A stretch of 64,000 nt of DNA, from the NCBI RefSeq assembly GCF_900547205.1, contig NZ_URFY01000008.1, forward strand, positions 62,001-126,000, read 5' to 3'. Under the pieces are notes generated by a model, which had not been told where the DNA came from, searched no databases, and was given only the letters and a program-made list of their open reading frames with translations. The position numbers and the translations under genes were made by a program. This DNA is from an uncultured Bacteroides sp. (lineage in GTDB: Bacteria; Bacteroidota; Bacteroidia; Bacteroidales; Bacteroidaceae). Positions 49,665-58,062 of the stretch are shown here, piece by piece (position 1 is the first letter of the stretch; the number at the start of each line of letters is the position of its first letter).

Positions 49665-50702
49665 CTAATCGCCGCGAACATACTTCCAAATCTGTCTTTC
49701 GAAGTGTTCTTCGGGCGAATAACTAAAATTATCGCTTATTTCAGGTGCTTTAACACTGGAATGGAGTCTTTGGGGGCACTTTTCTATGTATGCTTCATCC
49801 CATAGCCCATTATCAATGAATGATTGAAGTAGCTGGCTTCCGCCTTCTAACAGTAGTGACTGTATTTTTCGTTGATGCAATTCTTTCATTATTTGCTCTA
49901 AAGGTTTTTGGCTAAAGTCAATTGTGATGTATGTGACATTAGTTTTATCCGTATATTCTTTAGCTGTGAATACTAACGTCGGCACACTTCCATCAAATAT
50001 CTGTAAATCATTTGGGAGAGACAGATTACGGTCGAGAACGAGCCGGACTGGATTCTTTCCGTACCAGTTGCGTACCGTCAGCGAAGGATTATCTAGTAAC
50101 GCTGTCCTCCTACCCACCATAATAGCATCGGCTTCCGCCCTTTTTTTATGTACCAACATGGCGGTGAGAGGGGAGGAAAGCACTACTGGCTTACCGTCCG
50201 TTCGTTCTATATCGATGAAATGATCCGCCGATTCCGCCCATTTCAGAGTGATAAAAGGGCGCTGAAGCGTATTAAAAGTAATGAATCGCCGAATCAAATG
50301 CTTACATTCATTCTCTAAAACGCCAACCACTACTTCCCGTCCGGCGTCCTTCAATTTTTGTATCCCTCTTCCCGCTACTTGAGAAAAAGGATCCTGGCAT
50401 CCGACGACGATGCGGGGAATCTGTTTCTCTATGATTAAGTCCGCACAAGGTGGTGTCTTCCCATAATGTGAGCAAGGCTCCAGGCTGACATAGATGGTAG
50501 AGCGTCTCAGTAAAGTCTCATCTTTAACGGACCGAATGGCGTTGACTTCGGCATGTGCCTCTCCGCAGCGAACGTGATAACCTTCACCGATAATGCGCCC
50601 GTCACAAACGATAACGGCCCCTACCATCGGGTTGGGAGCAACGTTGCATAGCCCGTTCCCTGCGAGCTCAATACAACGTCTCATGTATTTTTCTTCTTCC
50701 AT
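49665..50702 (-). CDS. ribD: Riboflavin biosynthesis deaminase/reductase RibD
   Basis: 345 residues. The N-terminal deaminase domain has the zinc site GEAHAEVNAI and SLEPCSHYGKTPPCADLI. The C-terminal reductase domain begins near residue 150 (RPFITLKWAESADHFID) and includes VGRRTALLDNPSLTVR and LLLEGGSQLLQSF. It carries out two consecutive steps in riboflavin synthesis. It is divergent from prmC with a 54-bp gap. Confidence 0.95.
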   Translation of the reverse strand: MEEEKYMRRCIELAGNGLCNVAPNPMVGAVIVCDGRIIGEGYHVRCGEAHAEVNAIRSVKDETLLRRSTIYVSLEPCSHYGKTPPCADLIIEKQIPRIVVGCQDPFSQVAGRGIQKLKDAGREVVVGVLENECKHLIRRFITFNTLQRPFITLKWAESADHFIDIERTDGKPVVLSSPLTAMLVHKKRAEADAIMVGRRTALLDNPSLTVRNWYGKNPVRLVLDRNLSLPNDLQIFDGSVPTLVFTAKEYTDKTNVTYITIDFSQKPLEQIMKELHQRKIQSLLLEGGSQLLQSFIDNGLWDEAYIEKCPQRLHSSVKAPEISDNFSYSPEEHFERQIWKYVRGD

Positions 50703-50728
50703 TTTGGTACTCTTCGCTATATTATTCT

Positions 50729-50736
50729 TACTTTTG
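50729..50736 (+). promoter_or_regulatory. Promoter -7 box for prmC-recX
   Basis: TACTTTTG, exact consensus, 20 bp upstream of the prmC ATG. Confidence 0.7.
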
Positions 50737-50756
50737 CACTCCGAAATTGTGAAAAT

Positions 50757-51596
50757 ATGAATCGCATCACTAATTACGTTCGCCAGTCATTGCAGGATAT
50801 CTATCCTCCGGAAGAGGCAAAAGCTCTTTCGATGCTGATCTGCTGTGATATGCTCGGCTTGGATGCGCTTGACATTTACATGGGCAAAGATATAATTTTA
50901 TCCGAATGCAAACAGCGTGAATTAGAAAACATTATAATCCGTTTGCAGAAAAATGAGCCAATACAGTACATTCGTGGCTTTGCAGAGTTTTGCGGGAGGA
51001 GATTTAAGGTAGCTCCAGGCGTATTGATTCCCCGTCCGGAGACAGCCGAACTGGTGGAACTGATAGTAAAGGAGAATCCGGATGCCCGTCACCTATTAGA
51101 TATAGGTACGGGAAGCGGATGCATTGCCATCTCTCTGGACAAAAGCCTTCCCGACGCAAAAGTCGAAGCTTGGGACGTTTCGGAAGAAGCGTTGGTCATC
51201 GCTCGTGCGAACAATGAAGAACTGAATGCTCGTGTCGTGTTTCAGCAGAAAGACGTCTTGACTGCCGAGCCAGCCGCCAAGGCGCCGATGTATGACGTTA
51301 TTGTCAGCAACCCGCCTTATGTCACCGAAGCAGAAAAACGCGAGATGGAAGTCAATGTGCTAGATTGGGAACCGGAACTGGCCCTGTTTGTTCCCGACGA
51401 AGACCCGCTACGCTTCTATCGTCGGATTGCCCTCATAGGGCGTGAAATCCTTTTGCCGGGCGGCAAACTTTATTTTGAAATCAACCAGGCTTATGGCCGG
51501 GAAACAGCACACATACTTGAAATGAACCATTATCATGAAGTCCGTGTTATTAGAGACATATTTGGAAAAGAAAGAATAGTTACAGCAAACCGATGA
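50757..51596 (+). CDS. prmC: Peptide chain release factor N5-glutamine methyltransferase
   Basis: 279 residues. The N-terminal helical domain precedes a SAM-binding domain with LLDIGTGSGCIAISLDK and the substrate motif VIVSNPPYVTEA. It methylates the glutamine of the GGQ motif in release factors RF1 and RF2. The stop overlaps the recX start by 4 bp. Confidence 0.95.
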   Translation: MNRITNYVRQSLQDIYPPEEAKALSMLICCDMLGLDALDIYMGKDIILSECKQRELENIIIRLQKNEPIQYIRGFAEFCGRRFKVAPGVLIPRPETAELVELIVKENPDARHLLDIGTGSGCIAISLDKSLPDAKVEAWDVSEEALVIARANNEELNARVVFQQKDVLTAEPAAKAPMYDVIVSNPPYVTEAEKREMEVNVLDWEPELALFVPDEDPLRFYRRIALIGREILLPGGKLYFEINQAYGRETAHILEMNHYHEVRVIRDIFGKERIVTANR

Positions 51597-52075
51597 GTGC
51601 ACAATTAACTGATGAAGAGGCTTTAAGTCGAGTAGCCTCTTATTGCTCCACTGCCGAGCATTGCCGGGCAGAGATAAATGAGAAATTACAGCGTTGGGGA
51701 ATAGCCTACGACACCATTACTCGTATTCTGAACCAACTGGAAGCAGAAAAGTATATCGATGACGAACGCTACTGCAAGGCATTCGTAAACGACAAGTATC
51801 GTTTTTCCAAGTGGGGAAAGATGAAAATTGCGCAGGGACTCTATATGAAGAAGATTCCCAATGACGTAGCATGGCGTTATCTGAATGAGATCGACGATGA
51901 GGAATATCTCACCATTCTTCGCGGCTTGTTGGCTTCAAAGCGAAAAAGCATCCATGCAAAAGATGATTATGAGTTGAATGGAAAGTTGATGCGATTTGCC
52001 ATGAGTCGTGGCTTCGAGTTGAAGGATATCAGGCGGTGTATAGACATTCCTGAAGAAGAGGAACCTGTGGAGTGA
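51593..52075 (+). CDS. recX: RecX family regulator
   Basis: 160 residues of three-helix repeats: ALSRVASYCSTAEHCRAEIN, then LEAEKYIDDERYCKAFVNDK and WGKMKIAQGLYMKKIPNDVA are RecX hallmarks. RecX limits RecA filament activity. It is coupled to prmC by a 4-bp overlap; recA is not nearby. Length is at the short end for RecX but usual for Bacteroides. Confidence 0.88.
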   Translation: MSAQLTDEEALSRVASYCSTAEHCRAEINEKLQRWGIAYDTITRILNQLEAEKYIDDERYCKAFVNDKYRFSKWGKMKIAQGLYMKKIPNDVAWRYLNEIDDEEYLTILRGLLASKRKSIHAKDDYELNGKLMRFAMSRGFELKDIRRCIDIPEEEEPVE

Positions 52076-52117
52076 AAAAATAAACGGATTCTTCTTTTTA
52101 TTCTCGTTCAATTTCCG

Positions 52118-52125
52118 TACTTTTG
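52118..52125 (+). promoter_or_regulatory. Promoter -7 box for pyrE
   Basis: TACTTTTG, exact consensus, 28 bp upstream of the start. Confidence 0.7.
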
Positions 52126-52153
52126 CGGCAAATAATTAATAGTTAGTTTAGTT

Positions 52154-52792
52154 ATGAAAAACTTAGAGAGACTATTTGCGGAGAAACTGTTGAAGATTAA
52201 AGCTATTAAACTTCAACCTGCTAACCCTTTCACATGGGCTTCTGGATGGAAATCCCCCTTTTACTGTGACAACCGTAAAACTCTGTCCTATCCTTCTCTT
52301 CGTAATTTTGTGAAAATTGAAATTACACGTCTTATATTAGAACGATTCGGACAGGTAGATGCGATTGCCGGTGTGGCTACAGGTGCTATCCCTCAGGGGG
52401 CTTTAGTAGCTGATGCGTTGAATCTGCCGTTCGTGTATGTTCGTTCTACCCCGAAAGACCACGGATTGGAAAACCTCATCGAAGGCGAACTTCGCCCGGG
52501 CATGAAAGTTGTTGTCGTGGAAGATTTGATTTCTACGGGTGGAAGTAGCTTGAAGGCAGTAGAAGCAATTCGTCGCGATGGTTGCGAAGTAATAGGTATG
52601 GTTGCGGCTTATACGTATGGATTCCCTGTTGCCGAAGAAGCATTCAAGAATGCTAAAGTACCTTTGGTGACATTGACCAACTATGAAGCAGTGCTCGATG
52701 TTGCTCTTCGTACGGGTTACATCGAAGAAGAAGACATACAGGCATTGAACGAATGGCGCAAAGACCCCGCACATTGGGATGCTGGTAAATAA
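52154..52792 (+). CDS. pyrE: Orotate phosphoribosyltransferase
   Basis: 212 residues. The PRPP loop VVVVEDLISTGGSSLKAV is at about residues 117-134, and FTWASGWKSPFYCDNRKTLS is the orotate-side region. It joins orotate and PRPP to make OMP in pyrimidine synthesis. A terminator-like hairpin (52815-52862) follows. Confidence 0.96.
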   Translation: MKNLERLFAEKLLKIKAIKLQPANPFTWASGWKSPFYCDNRKTLSYPSLRNFVKIEITRLILERFGQVDAIAGVATGAIPQGALVADALNLPFVYVRSTPKDHGLENLIEGELRPGMKVVVVEDLISTGGSSLKAVEAIRRDGCEVIGMVAAYTYGFPVAEEAFKNAKVPLVTLTNYEAVLDVALRTGYIEEEDIQALNEWRKDPAHWDAGK

Positions 52793-52814
52793 ACCTAGTT
52801 AATTACATATTTAG

Positions 52815-52862
52815 AAAAAGAACTTTCCGAACACAAATACTGTCCGGATTGTTCTTTTTTTA
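52815..52862 (+). terminator. Terminator after pyrE
   Basis: AAAAAGAAC and GTTCTTTTT arms with an inner CCG/CGG pairing and a T-rich tail. Confidence 0.7.
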
Positions 52863-52882
52863 TTTTATACTGATAGAGATTT

Positions 52883-53293
52883 ATGGCAAATTTTGAGAGT
52901 AGTGTGAAGGTAATACCTTACAGTCAGGAACGAGTATATAATAAATTGTCTGATTTGAGCAATTTGGAAGCTATCAAAGACCGTTTGCCGGCAGACAAGG
53001 TGCAAGATCTTAGTTTTGATTCGGATACACTGAGTTTTAGCGTATCTCCAGTCGGGCAGTTGACGTTGCAGATTGTTGAGCGCGAACCTTGTAGTTGCAT
53101 AAAGTTGGCAACTACCAATTCACCCCTTCCTTTTAATATGTGGATTCAGCTTGTTGAAACGGCAGAAGAAGAGTGCAAGGTGAAGGTAACTATCGGATTG
53201 GAGCTTAATCCGTTTATGAAGGCAATGGTACAGAAACCGCTTCAGGAGGGTCTGGAGAAGATGGTAGAGATGTTGGCTATTGTAGAATATTGA
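52883..53293 (+). CDS. SRPBCC superfamily protein
   Basis: 136 residues with the START/Bet v1-like helix-grip pattern: opening VKVIPYSQERVYNKLSDLSN, middle strands (LTLQIVEREPCSCIKLATTN) and a long C-terminal helix (KAMVQKPLQEGLEKMVEML). The fold forms a hydrophobic ligand pocket; ligand unknown. It lies 22 bp upstream of argH and is probably co-transcribed. Confidence 0.75.
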   Translation: MANFESSVKVIPYSQERVYNKLSDLSNLEAIKDRLPADKVQDLSFDSDTLSFSVSPVGQLTLQIVEREPCSCIKLATTNSPLPFNMWIQLVETAEEECKVKVTIGLELNPFMKAMVQKPLQEGLEKMVEMLAIVEY

Positions 53294-53315
53294 TATTTTT
53301 AAAACTTATCTTCTT

Positions 53316-54656
53316 ATGGCACAGAAACTTTGGGAGAAATCCGTTCAGGTAAACAAAGATATCGAACGCTTCACGGTAGGTCGTGATCGCGAAATGGATC
53401 TTTATCTGGCTAAGCACGATGTACTCGGCTCTATGGCTCATATCACGATGCTCGAAAGTATCGGGTTGTTGACAAAGGAGGAACTGAAACAATTGCTGTC
53501 TGAGTTGAAGAGCATTTACGCTTCGGCTGAGAAGGGGGAGCTTGTTATAGAAGACGGCGTAGAAGATGTGCATTCTCAGGTGGAGTTGATGCTGACCCGT
53601 CGTTTGGGAGATGTAGGAAAGAAAATCCATAGCGGGCGTTCGCGTAATGATCAGGTGTTGTTGGATTTGAAACTTTTCACCCGTACGCAAATACGTGAAA
53701 TTGCTGAAGCCGTAGAACAACTCTTCCATGTGTTGATTCTACAGAGCGAACGATATAAAGAAGTGCTGATGCCGGGATATACGCATTTGCAGATTGCCAT
53801 GCCTTCCTCTTTTGGATTGTGGTTTGGTGCATATGCCGAAAGCCTAGTGGATGATATGCAGTTCTTGCAGGCTGCCTTTAAAATGTGCAATCGCAATCCG
53901 TTGGGCTCTGCTGCCGGATATGGTTCTTCGTTCCCGTTGAACCGGACAATGACAACAGAATTGCTTGGTTTCGATTCGATGAACTACAATGTAGTATATG
54001 CCCAGATGGGACGGGGAAAGTTGGAACGCAATGTTGCCTTTGCGCTGGCTACCATTGCCGGAACTATATCCAAATTGGCCTACGATGCCTGTATGTTCAA
54101 TAGTCAGAACTTTGGCTTCGTGAAGTTGCCCGACGATTGTACTACAGGTTCCAGTATCATGCCTCACAAGAAGAATCCGGATGTGTTCGAGTTGACACGT
54201 GCCAAATGCAATAAGTTGCAATCCCTCCCTCAGCAGATTATGATGATTGCAAACAATCTGCCTTCCGGCTATTTCCGTGATTTGCAGATAATAAAGGAAG
54301 TCTTTCTTCCGGCCTTTCAGGAACTGAAAGACTGCTTGCAGATGACAACTTACATCATGAATGAAATAAAAGTGAACGAACACATCCTTGACGATGATAA
54401 GTATACGCTTATTTTTAGTGTAGAAGAGGTAAATCGTTTGGCACGCGAAGGTATGCCTTTCCGTGATGCTTATAAAAAGGTAGGTCTGGATATTGAAGCT
54501 GGCAGATTCTCGCATAGTAAAGAAGTGCATCATACGCATGAGGGCAGTATAGGCAATCTGTGTAATGCTGAAATCTCAGCATTGATGCAGCAAATAGTCG
54601 AAGGCTTCAATTTCTATGGCATGGAGAAAGCTGAGAAAGCACTGCTTGGGCGATAA
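53316..54656 (+). CDS. argH: Argininosuccinate lyase
   Basis: 446 residues of the fumarase/aspartase superfamily, with VHSQVELMLTRR, GKKIHSGRSRNDQ and the signature loop GSSIMPHKKNPDVFEL (catalytic serine). It splits argininosuccinate into arginine and fumarate; in Bacteroides the pathway runs through succinylated intermediates up to deacylation, and ArgF' is also in this window. It ends the prmC-argH side before two tRNA genes. Confidence 0.95.
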   Translation: MAQKLWEKSVQVNKDIERFTVGRDREMDLYLAKHDVLGSMAHITMLESIGLLTKEELKQLLSELKSIYASAEKGELVIEDGVEDVHSQVELMLTRRLGDVGKKIHSGRSRNDQVLLDLKLFTRTQIREIAEAVEQLFHVLILQSERYKEVLMPGYTHLQIAMPSSFGLWFGAYAESLVDDMQFLQAAFKMCNRNPLGSAAGYGSSFPLNRTMTTELLGFDSMNYNVVYAQMGRGKLERNVAFALATIAGTISKLAYDACMFNSQNFGFVKLPDDCTTGSSIMPHKKNPDVFELTRAKCNKLQSLPQQIMMIANNLPSGYFRDLQIIKEVFLPAFQELKDCLQMTTYIMNEIKVNEHILDDDKYTLIFSVEEVNRLAREGMPFRDAYKKVGLDIEAGRFSHSKEVHHTHEGSIGNLCNAEISALMQQIVEGFNFYGMEKAEKALLGR

Positions 54657-54725
54657 AATAGAATTTCGGAGGATAGTTTTTAAAACTTTCCTCCGAAAAG
54701 ATTTGGCAGAAAGAAGTAAACTCCT

Positions 54726-54733
54726 TATCTTTG
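54726..54733 (+). promoter_or_regulatory. Promoter -7 box for the tRNA pair
   Basis: TATCTTTG, exact consensus, 16 bp upstream of tRNA-Gly. Confidence 0.7.
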
Positions 54734-54749
54734 CACCCGTTGAAAAAAC

Positions 54750-54822
54750 GCGGAAATAGCTCAGTTGGTAGAGCATAACCTTGCCAAGGTTAGGGTCGCG
54801 AGTTCGAGTCTCGTTTTCCGCT
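54750..54822 (+). tRNA. tRNA-Gly (GCC)
   Basis: 73 nt cloverleaf. Acceptor GCGGAAA pairs with TTTCCGC; D-arm GCTCAGTTGGTAGAGC; anticodon loop TTGCCAA with GCC at 54783-54785; T-arm with GTTCGAGTC. No CCA is encoded. It is followed after 14 bp by tRNA-Leu. Confidence 0.95.
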
Positions 54823-54836
54823 CTCTTTGAAATAAT

Positions 54837-54920
54837 GCTCGAATGGTGGAATGGTAGACACGAAGGACTTAAAATCCTTTGGCCATTGCGGCTGTGCGGG
54901 TTCAAGTCCCGCTTCGAGTA
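54837..54920 (+). tRNA. tRNA-Leu (TAA)
   Basis: 84 nt with a long variable arm as expected for leucine. Acceptor GCTCGAA pairs with TTCGAGT (G-T at the end); anticodon loop CTTAAAA with TAA at 54870-54872; T-arm GGGTTCAAGTCCC. No CCA is encoded. Confidence 0.94.
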
Positions 54921-54926
54921 CTTGAG

Positions 54927-54967
54927 GGGACGAATGGTGATTTTCACTGTTCGTCCCTTTTCTTTTG
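54927..54967 (+). terminator. Terminator after the tRNA pair
   Basis: GGGACGAA pairs with TTCGTCCC, with an inner GTGA/TCAC part and a T-rich tail. Confidence 0.85.
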
Positions 54968-55628
54968 TCTCCGTTATTCGTTGTATATGAGTACTTTAGA
55001 AGAAAGAATTGGTTCACTCTCATAGGTTCAATATGCTCATTGTTTTTGTCGTAAATATGGGGATGCATAAGTATCTGTTTTGGGCAAGAAATATAGTAGC
55101 TGTCAATCTTAAATTATGTACCTAATATTTACTATTCGATTAAGCCAAAACGAATCTTTGGTTTTCTTGTTAAAGCTATCTGTTGAAAATAGCTTATCAT
55201 TTCTGCATAAACTCTATTTCAGTTTATAATAAAAACTAATATCGTTTATTATAAACGGGTCTCATGTTTATTATAAACTCTTATATACCGTTTTACTAGT
55301 TTCAACGTGAATATATGCAACAAAAAAAGCTACGAAACCCGTAAGAGATCGCAGCCTTAAGCCTTTAGGGGATTACTTATACCCTAGCATTCATAAGAAT
55401 AACTTGTATTGTATGTTGTGATCTTATACCTTTTTGCGGTAAGATATAGATGCTTATATGTATTTCTTTCTTTCATTTTCAAGTTTTAATTTATAGTTTT
55501 TATTGCACTTACAGCTACAAATATACAAAAAAAAAGAGTGTTTGTCAAGTCCTTCGGAATGTTAAGCATCCATTTCCGCAAGAATAATCGAATTTACTGA
55601 ATACCATGAATCAATCTCAGAGGTTTTT
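54968..55628. other. Gene-free stretch with a short 22-bp-period repeat array
   Basis: About 660 bp with no supportable reading frame or RNA gene. It is AT-rich. At 55222-55287 it carries a short array described separately. A Gly/Arg-poor A/T tract at 55520-55545 and a weak TAGGG/CCCTA stem near 55365-55395 were the only other structures seen. Confidence 0.6.
55222..55287. repeat. Three-unit array, 22-bp period, core GTTTATTATAAAC
   Basis: Near-palindromic 13-bp cores begin at 55222 (inverted form GTTTATAATAAAA), 55244 and 55266 (both GTTTATTATAAAC), each followed by a different 9-bp spacer. A degenerate fourth copy is in phase at 55200. The 13+9 layout and 22-bp period match the CAATGCTT part of element B, though long flanking arms are missing here. 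Confidence 0.75.
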
Positions 55629-57797
55629 CTAGAGATTATAAACACGGGATGCACCGGCATAAATACCCGTTTGACTGAAATCGCAAACAATTGTTTTTGT
55701 TTCTTTGAGTCTTTTCGGAATGTTTATATTCACTTTGATGCTTGATTGTGCCTGTGCGGGGTCGGCGATATACAATCTAGCATCCGAATGATGAATATCC
55801 TTCAGCATGAGTGCGCACGGCTTATCTACTTCTACCGTCAAGTCATTATGCTTAAAAGTCCCTTTCCGGTAGAAAACCATCTGCCAGACTCCCAGTTTCT
55901 TATGTCTCACTATCTGCATAGCGTCTGTGTTAACCAGAATTTCAATGTTGCCACCTTTCTTATAATAACTCTTCATCTTTTTAGCCGAATCCATGCCGGG
56001 GACTACGATATACGCATAAGTATCATTCTTTGGAGACATTCCGTGATTGAATCCCAGCGTGAACACGTCTTTCTGCTGCATCTCCTTGGATTCTGTCTGG
56101 TTGATTTCATACCACGTACCTGTCTGTTCGCAATTGTTTAAGTACACCTTTCCACCCTGTGGGAAAACATATCCGATACCATTGTGCAATATCCAATCCG
56201 GTGAATTGTAGGCGAACTCTCCTTTGCGAACTGAAGTCGGTTTATTATCTTTTGATACTGTCACTTCCGCATTTGAAAGTAGACACTGATTGATGGTAGT
56301 ATACACTGGCGCAGAAGATGTGGAATTAATTCCCGCTCCCAAGCAAACCACTTCATCGTCAAAGAAGAACCATGCCTTTTGTGCACCGGTATTTACTCCG
56401 GCATACTTATCCATATATGAATAGGCGGAAACACCATAGATGCTGTCCGATACTCCTCCGGCAAAGGTAGAAGTCCCACGTGTCTGCCAGTCACTTGCTG
56501 CCATAGGGATGGGGTCTACTTGTGGAGCGGTGGTTCCGGGGATTCGGGTCCAGTTCCAAACGGGGAAGATGTTGATGTATTCATTTCCACGGGTTACAAT
56601 GTTGGTGCATCCGTCGGAGAGGAAATAAGTTTTCAGGTTTTCACCATTGCCATATTCGCAACGCATGGTGCGGGTAGATGCCATGCGCACGTCGAATGTA
56701 TAGTGAGGGCGCACGTGCAAGGTATAATCTCCGCGGAAGTAATGAGTGTGCAACGGTTTGATTTTATAATTGGCGGGTTTGTTACCTTCCAGTCGCTGTA
56801 TAATTGCATTAAATTCATCAGCATGGGCGGGGTCGAGTATAGCCATGCGGCTGGCAAACAGGGCGGTGGCACTTTTGTCGGTGATGTTCTTCCGGCTCAT
56901 ACCCCTGCCCAGTACGTCGAAAAGCATATGTTGACCGCGAATAGTCTGATAATAAGTTTCGCGCATGAATTTGCTCAGTATCTCCGTCTTTTCGGCACTC
57001 ATGGCATATTTAGTTCCTCTGGTGTACATAGCCACTTGTGTTACTCCTTTCAGAATTTCATCTCCGTAGCCGCCTATGTAGAGTTGCACTCCATGCTGGA
57101 AGTAACTGTTGTCGTGCTGAAAGCCCTCTTTCGTGGTATATTCCACCGGGCTATAGGCGTTCGCGAGGGCTGTTTCCAAGTCAGCTTCGTTCTTTTCTAG
57201 ACAGGCACGGTAAATCCAGTGCAGAGCGATGTCCGTGCGGTTGGCTCCGGTCCATTTGGCGGGGTGTCCACCGTCTTTCAGGATGCGTTGCAGTGTTTTA
57301 GTTTCCAAGTCCGAAGGGATTTGTTTTTTACCGATGCGCATCTGTATAAGCAATACACCGAGCTTTTGCGGTTCGGCAATCTGATTGTACCACCAGTTGT
57401 TGCAATGCGGATTACGGTTGTACCAGTATTCTAGGCCTTTCACTATTTTATGGTAGATATCTTCGTTTTGGTAAAATGCGTTTTGAGGATTCGTGTATGC
57501 AAAAGCAAAATCATACAATCGGTCTATGTGGATGAGCGGCTCCCAGTTTGTCCGGTCCCGACGGCTGTAGTCCACATCGGTAAAGCATCCTTGTGCGTCG
57601 TCATACTTGTTCAGGTATTTGTTGATATCGGGGTTCTGGACAAAGTCGGCCCTTATCTTTTCCATTAAGGTTTCAAATTCACCATTCTGTAGAATCGAGG
57701 TATGGGAAAGATTGGTTTCGGCGACACTTGCCGTATTGAATGAAAAAGCCCATACGATAAAAAGTAAAAAGCGAAGGATGTAACAAGTAAATTTCAT
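55629..57797 (-). CDS. Polysaccharide lyase family 8 (chondroitin/hyaluronan lyase type)
   Basis: 722 residues with a signal peptide (ending ASVAE). The N-terminal alpha/alpha-toroid contains ANRTDIALHW (Asn186) and HDNSYFQHG..LYIGGYG, placing His235 and Tyr244 nine residues apart as in characterised PL8 AC lyases; beta-sandwich domains follow from about residue 370. It cleaves uronic-acid glycans by beta-elimination, probably in the periplasm. The exact substrate (chondroitin, hyaluronan, xanthan) cannot be fixed. It is divergent from a GH2 gene, and each has its own consensus -7 box. Confidence 0.88.
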   Translation of the reverse strand: MKFTCYILRFLLFIVWAFSFNTASVAETNLSHTSILQNGEFETLMEKIRADFVQNPDINKYLNKYDDAQGCFTDVDYSRRDRTNWEPLIHIDRLYDFAFAYTNPQNAFYQNEDIYHKIVKGLEYWYNRNPHCNNWWYNQIAEPQKLGVLLIQMRIGKKQIPSDLETKTLQRILKDGGHPAKWTGANRTDIALHWIYRACLEKNEADLETALANAYSPVEYTTKEGFQHDNSYFQHGVQLYIGGYGDEILKGVTQVAMYTRGTKYAMSAEKTEILSKFMRETYYQTIRGQHMLFDVLGRGMSRKNITDKSATALFASRMAILDPAHADEFNAIIQRLEGNKPANYKIKPLHTHYFRGDYTLHVRPHYTFDVRMASTRTMRCEYGNGENLKTYFLSDGCTNIVTRGNEYINIFPVWNWTRIPGTTAPQVDPIPMAASDWQTRGTSTFAGGVSDSIYGVSAYSYMDKYAGVNTGAQKAWFFFDDEVVCLGAGINSTSSAPVYTTINQCLLSNAEVTVSKDNKPTSVRKGEFAYNSPDWILHNGIGYVFPQGGKVYLNNCEQTGTWYEINQTESKEMQQKDVFTLGFNHGMSPKNDTYAYIVVPGMDSAKKMKSYYKKGGNIEILVNTDAMQIVRHKKLGVWQMVFYRKGTFKHNDLTVEVDKPCALMLKDIHHSDARLYIADPAQAQSSIKVNINIPKRLKETKTIVCDFSQTGIYAGASRVYNL

Positions 57798-57823
57798 ATT
57801 AGTGTTATTTAAAGTTGCAGTGG

Positions 57824-57831
57824 CAAAGATA
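57824..57831 (-). promoter_or_regulatory. Promoter -7 box for the PL8 gene
   Basis: TATCTTTG on the minus strand, exact consensus, 26 bp upstream of the start. Confidence 0.7.
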
Positions 57832-57978
57832 GGCTATTCTTAAAATTATGAGTGTCACTATCGTCTTTTCTTTATAAATATTACTACTAATTTTATCTCC
57901 CGTACTATTTTATCATGAGATTTGGACAAAAATAGTAGGAAAACAGAAAGCAATTGAAAGCTACCGAACATATTTTAT

Positions 57979-57986
57979 TATCTTTG
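57979..57986 (+). promoter_or_regulatory. Promoter -7 box for the GH2 gene
   Basis: TATCTTTG, exact consensus, 76 bp upstream of the chosen GH2 start, leaving a leader of about 70 nt. Confidence 0.7.
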
Positions 57987-58062
57987 CCATTAACTGATTA
58001 TTATTATCTGGAGGCATTGACAAGATATAAAAACCAATAATAAACTAATGAATTGAATGATT

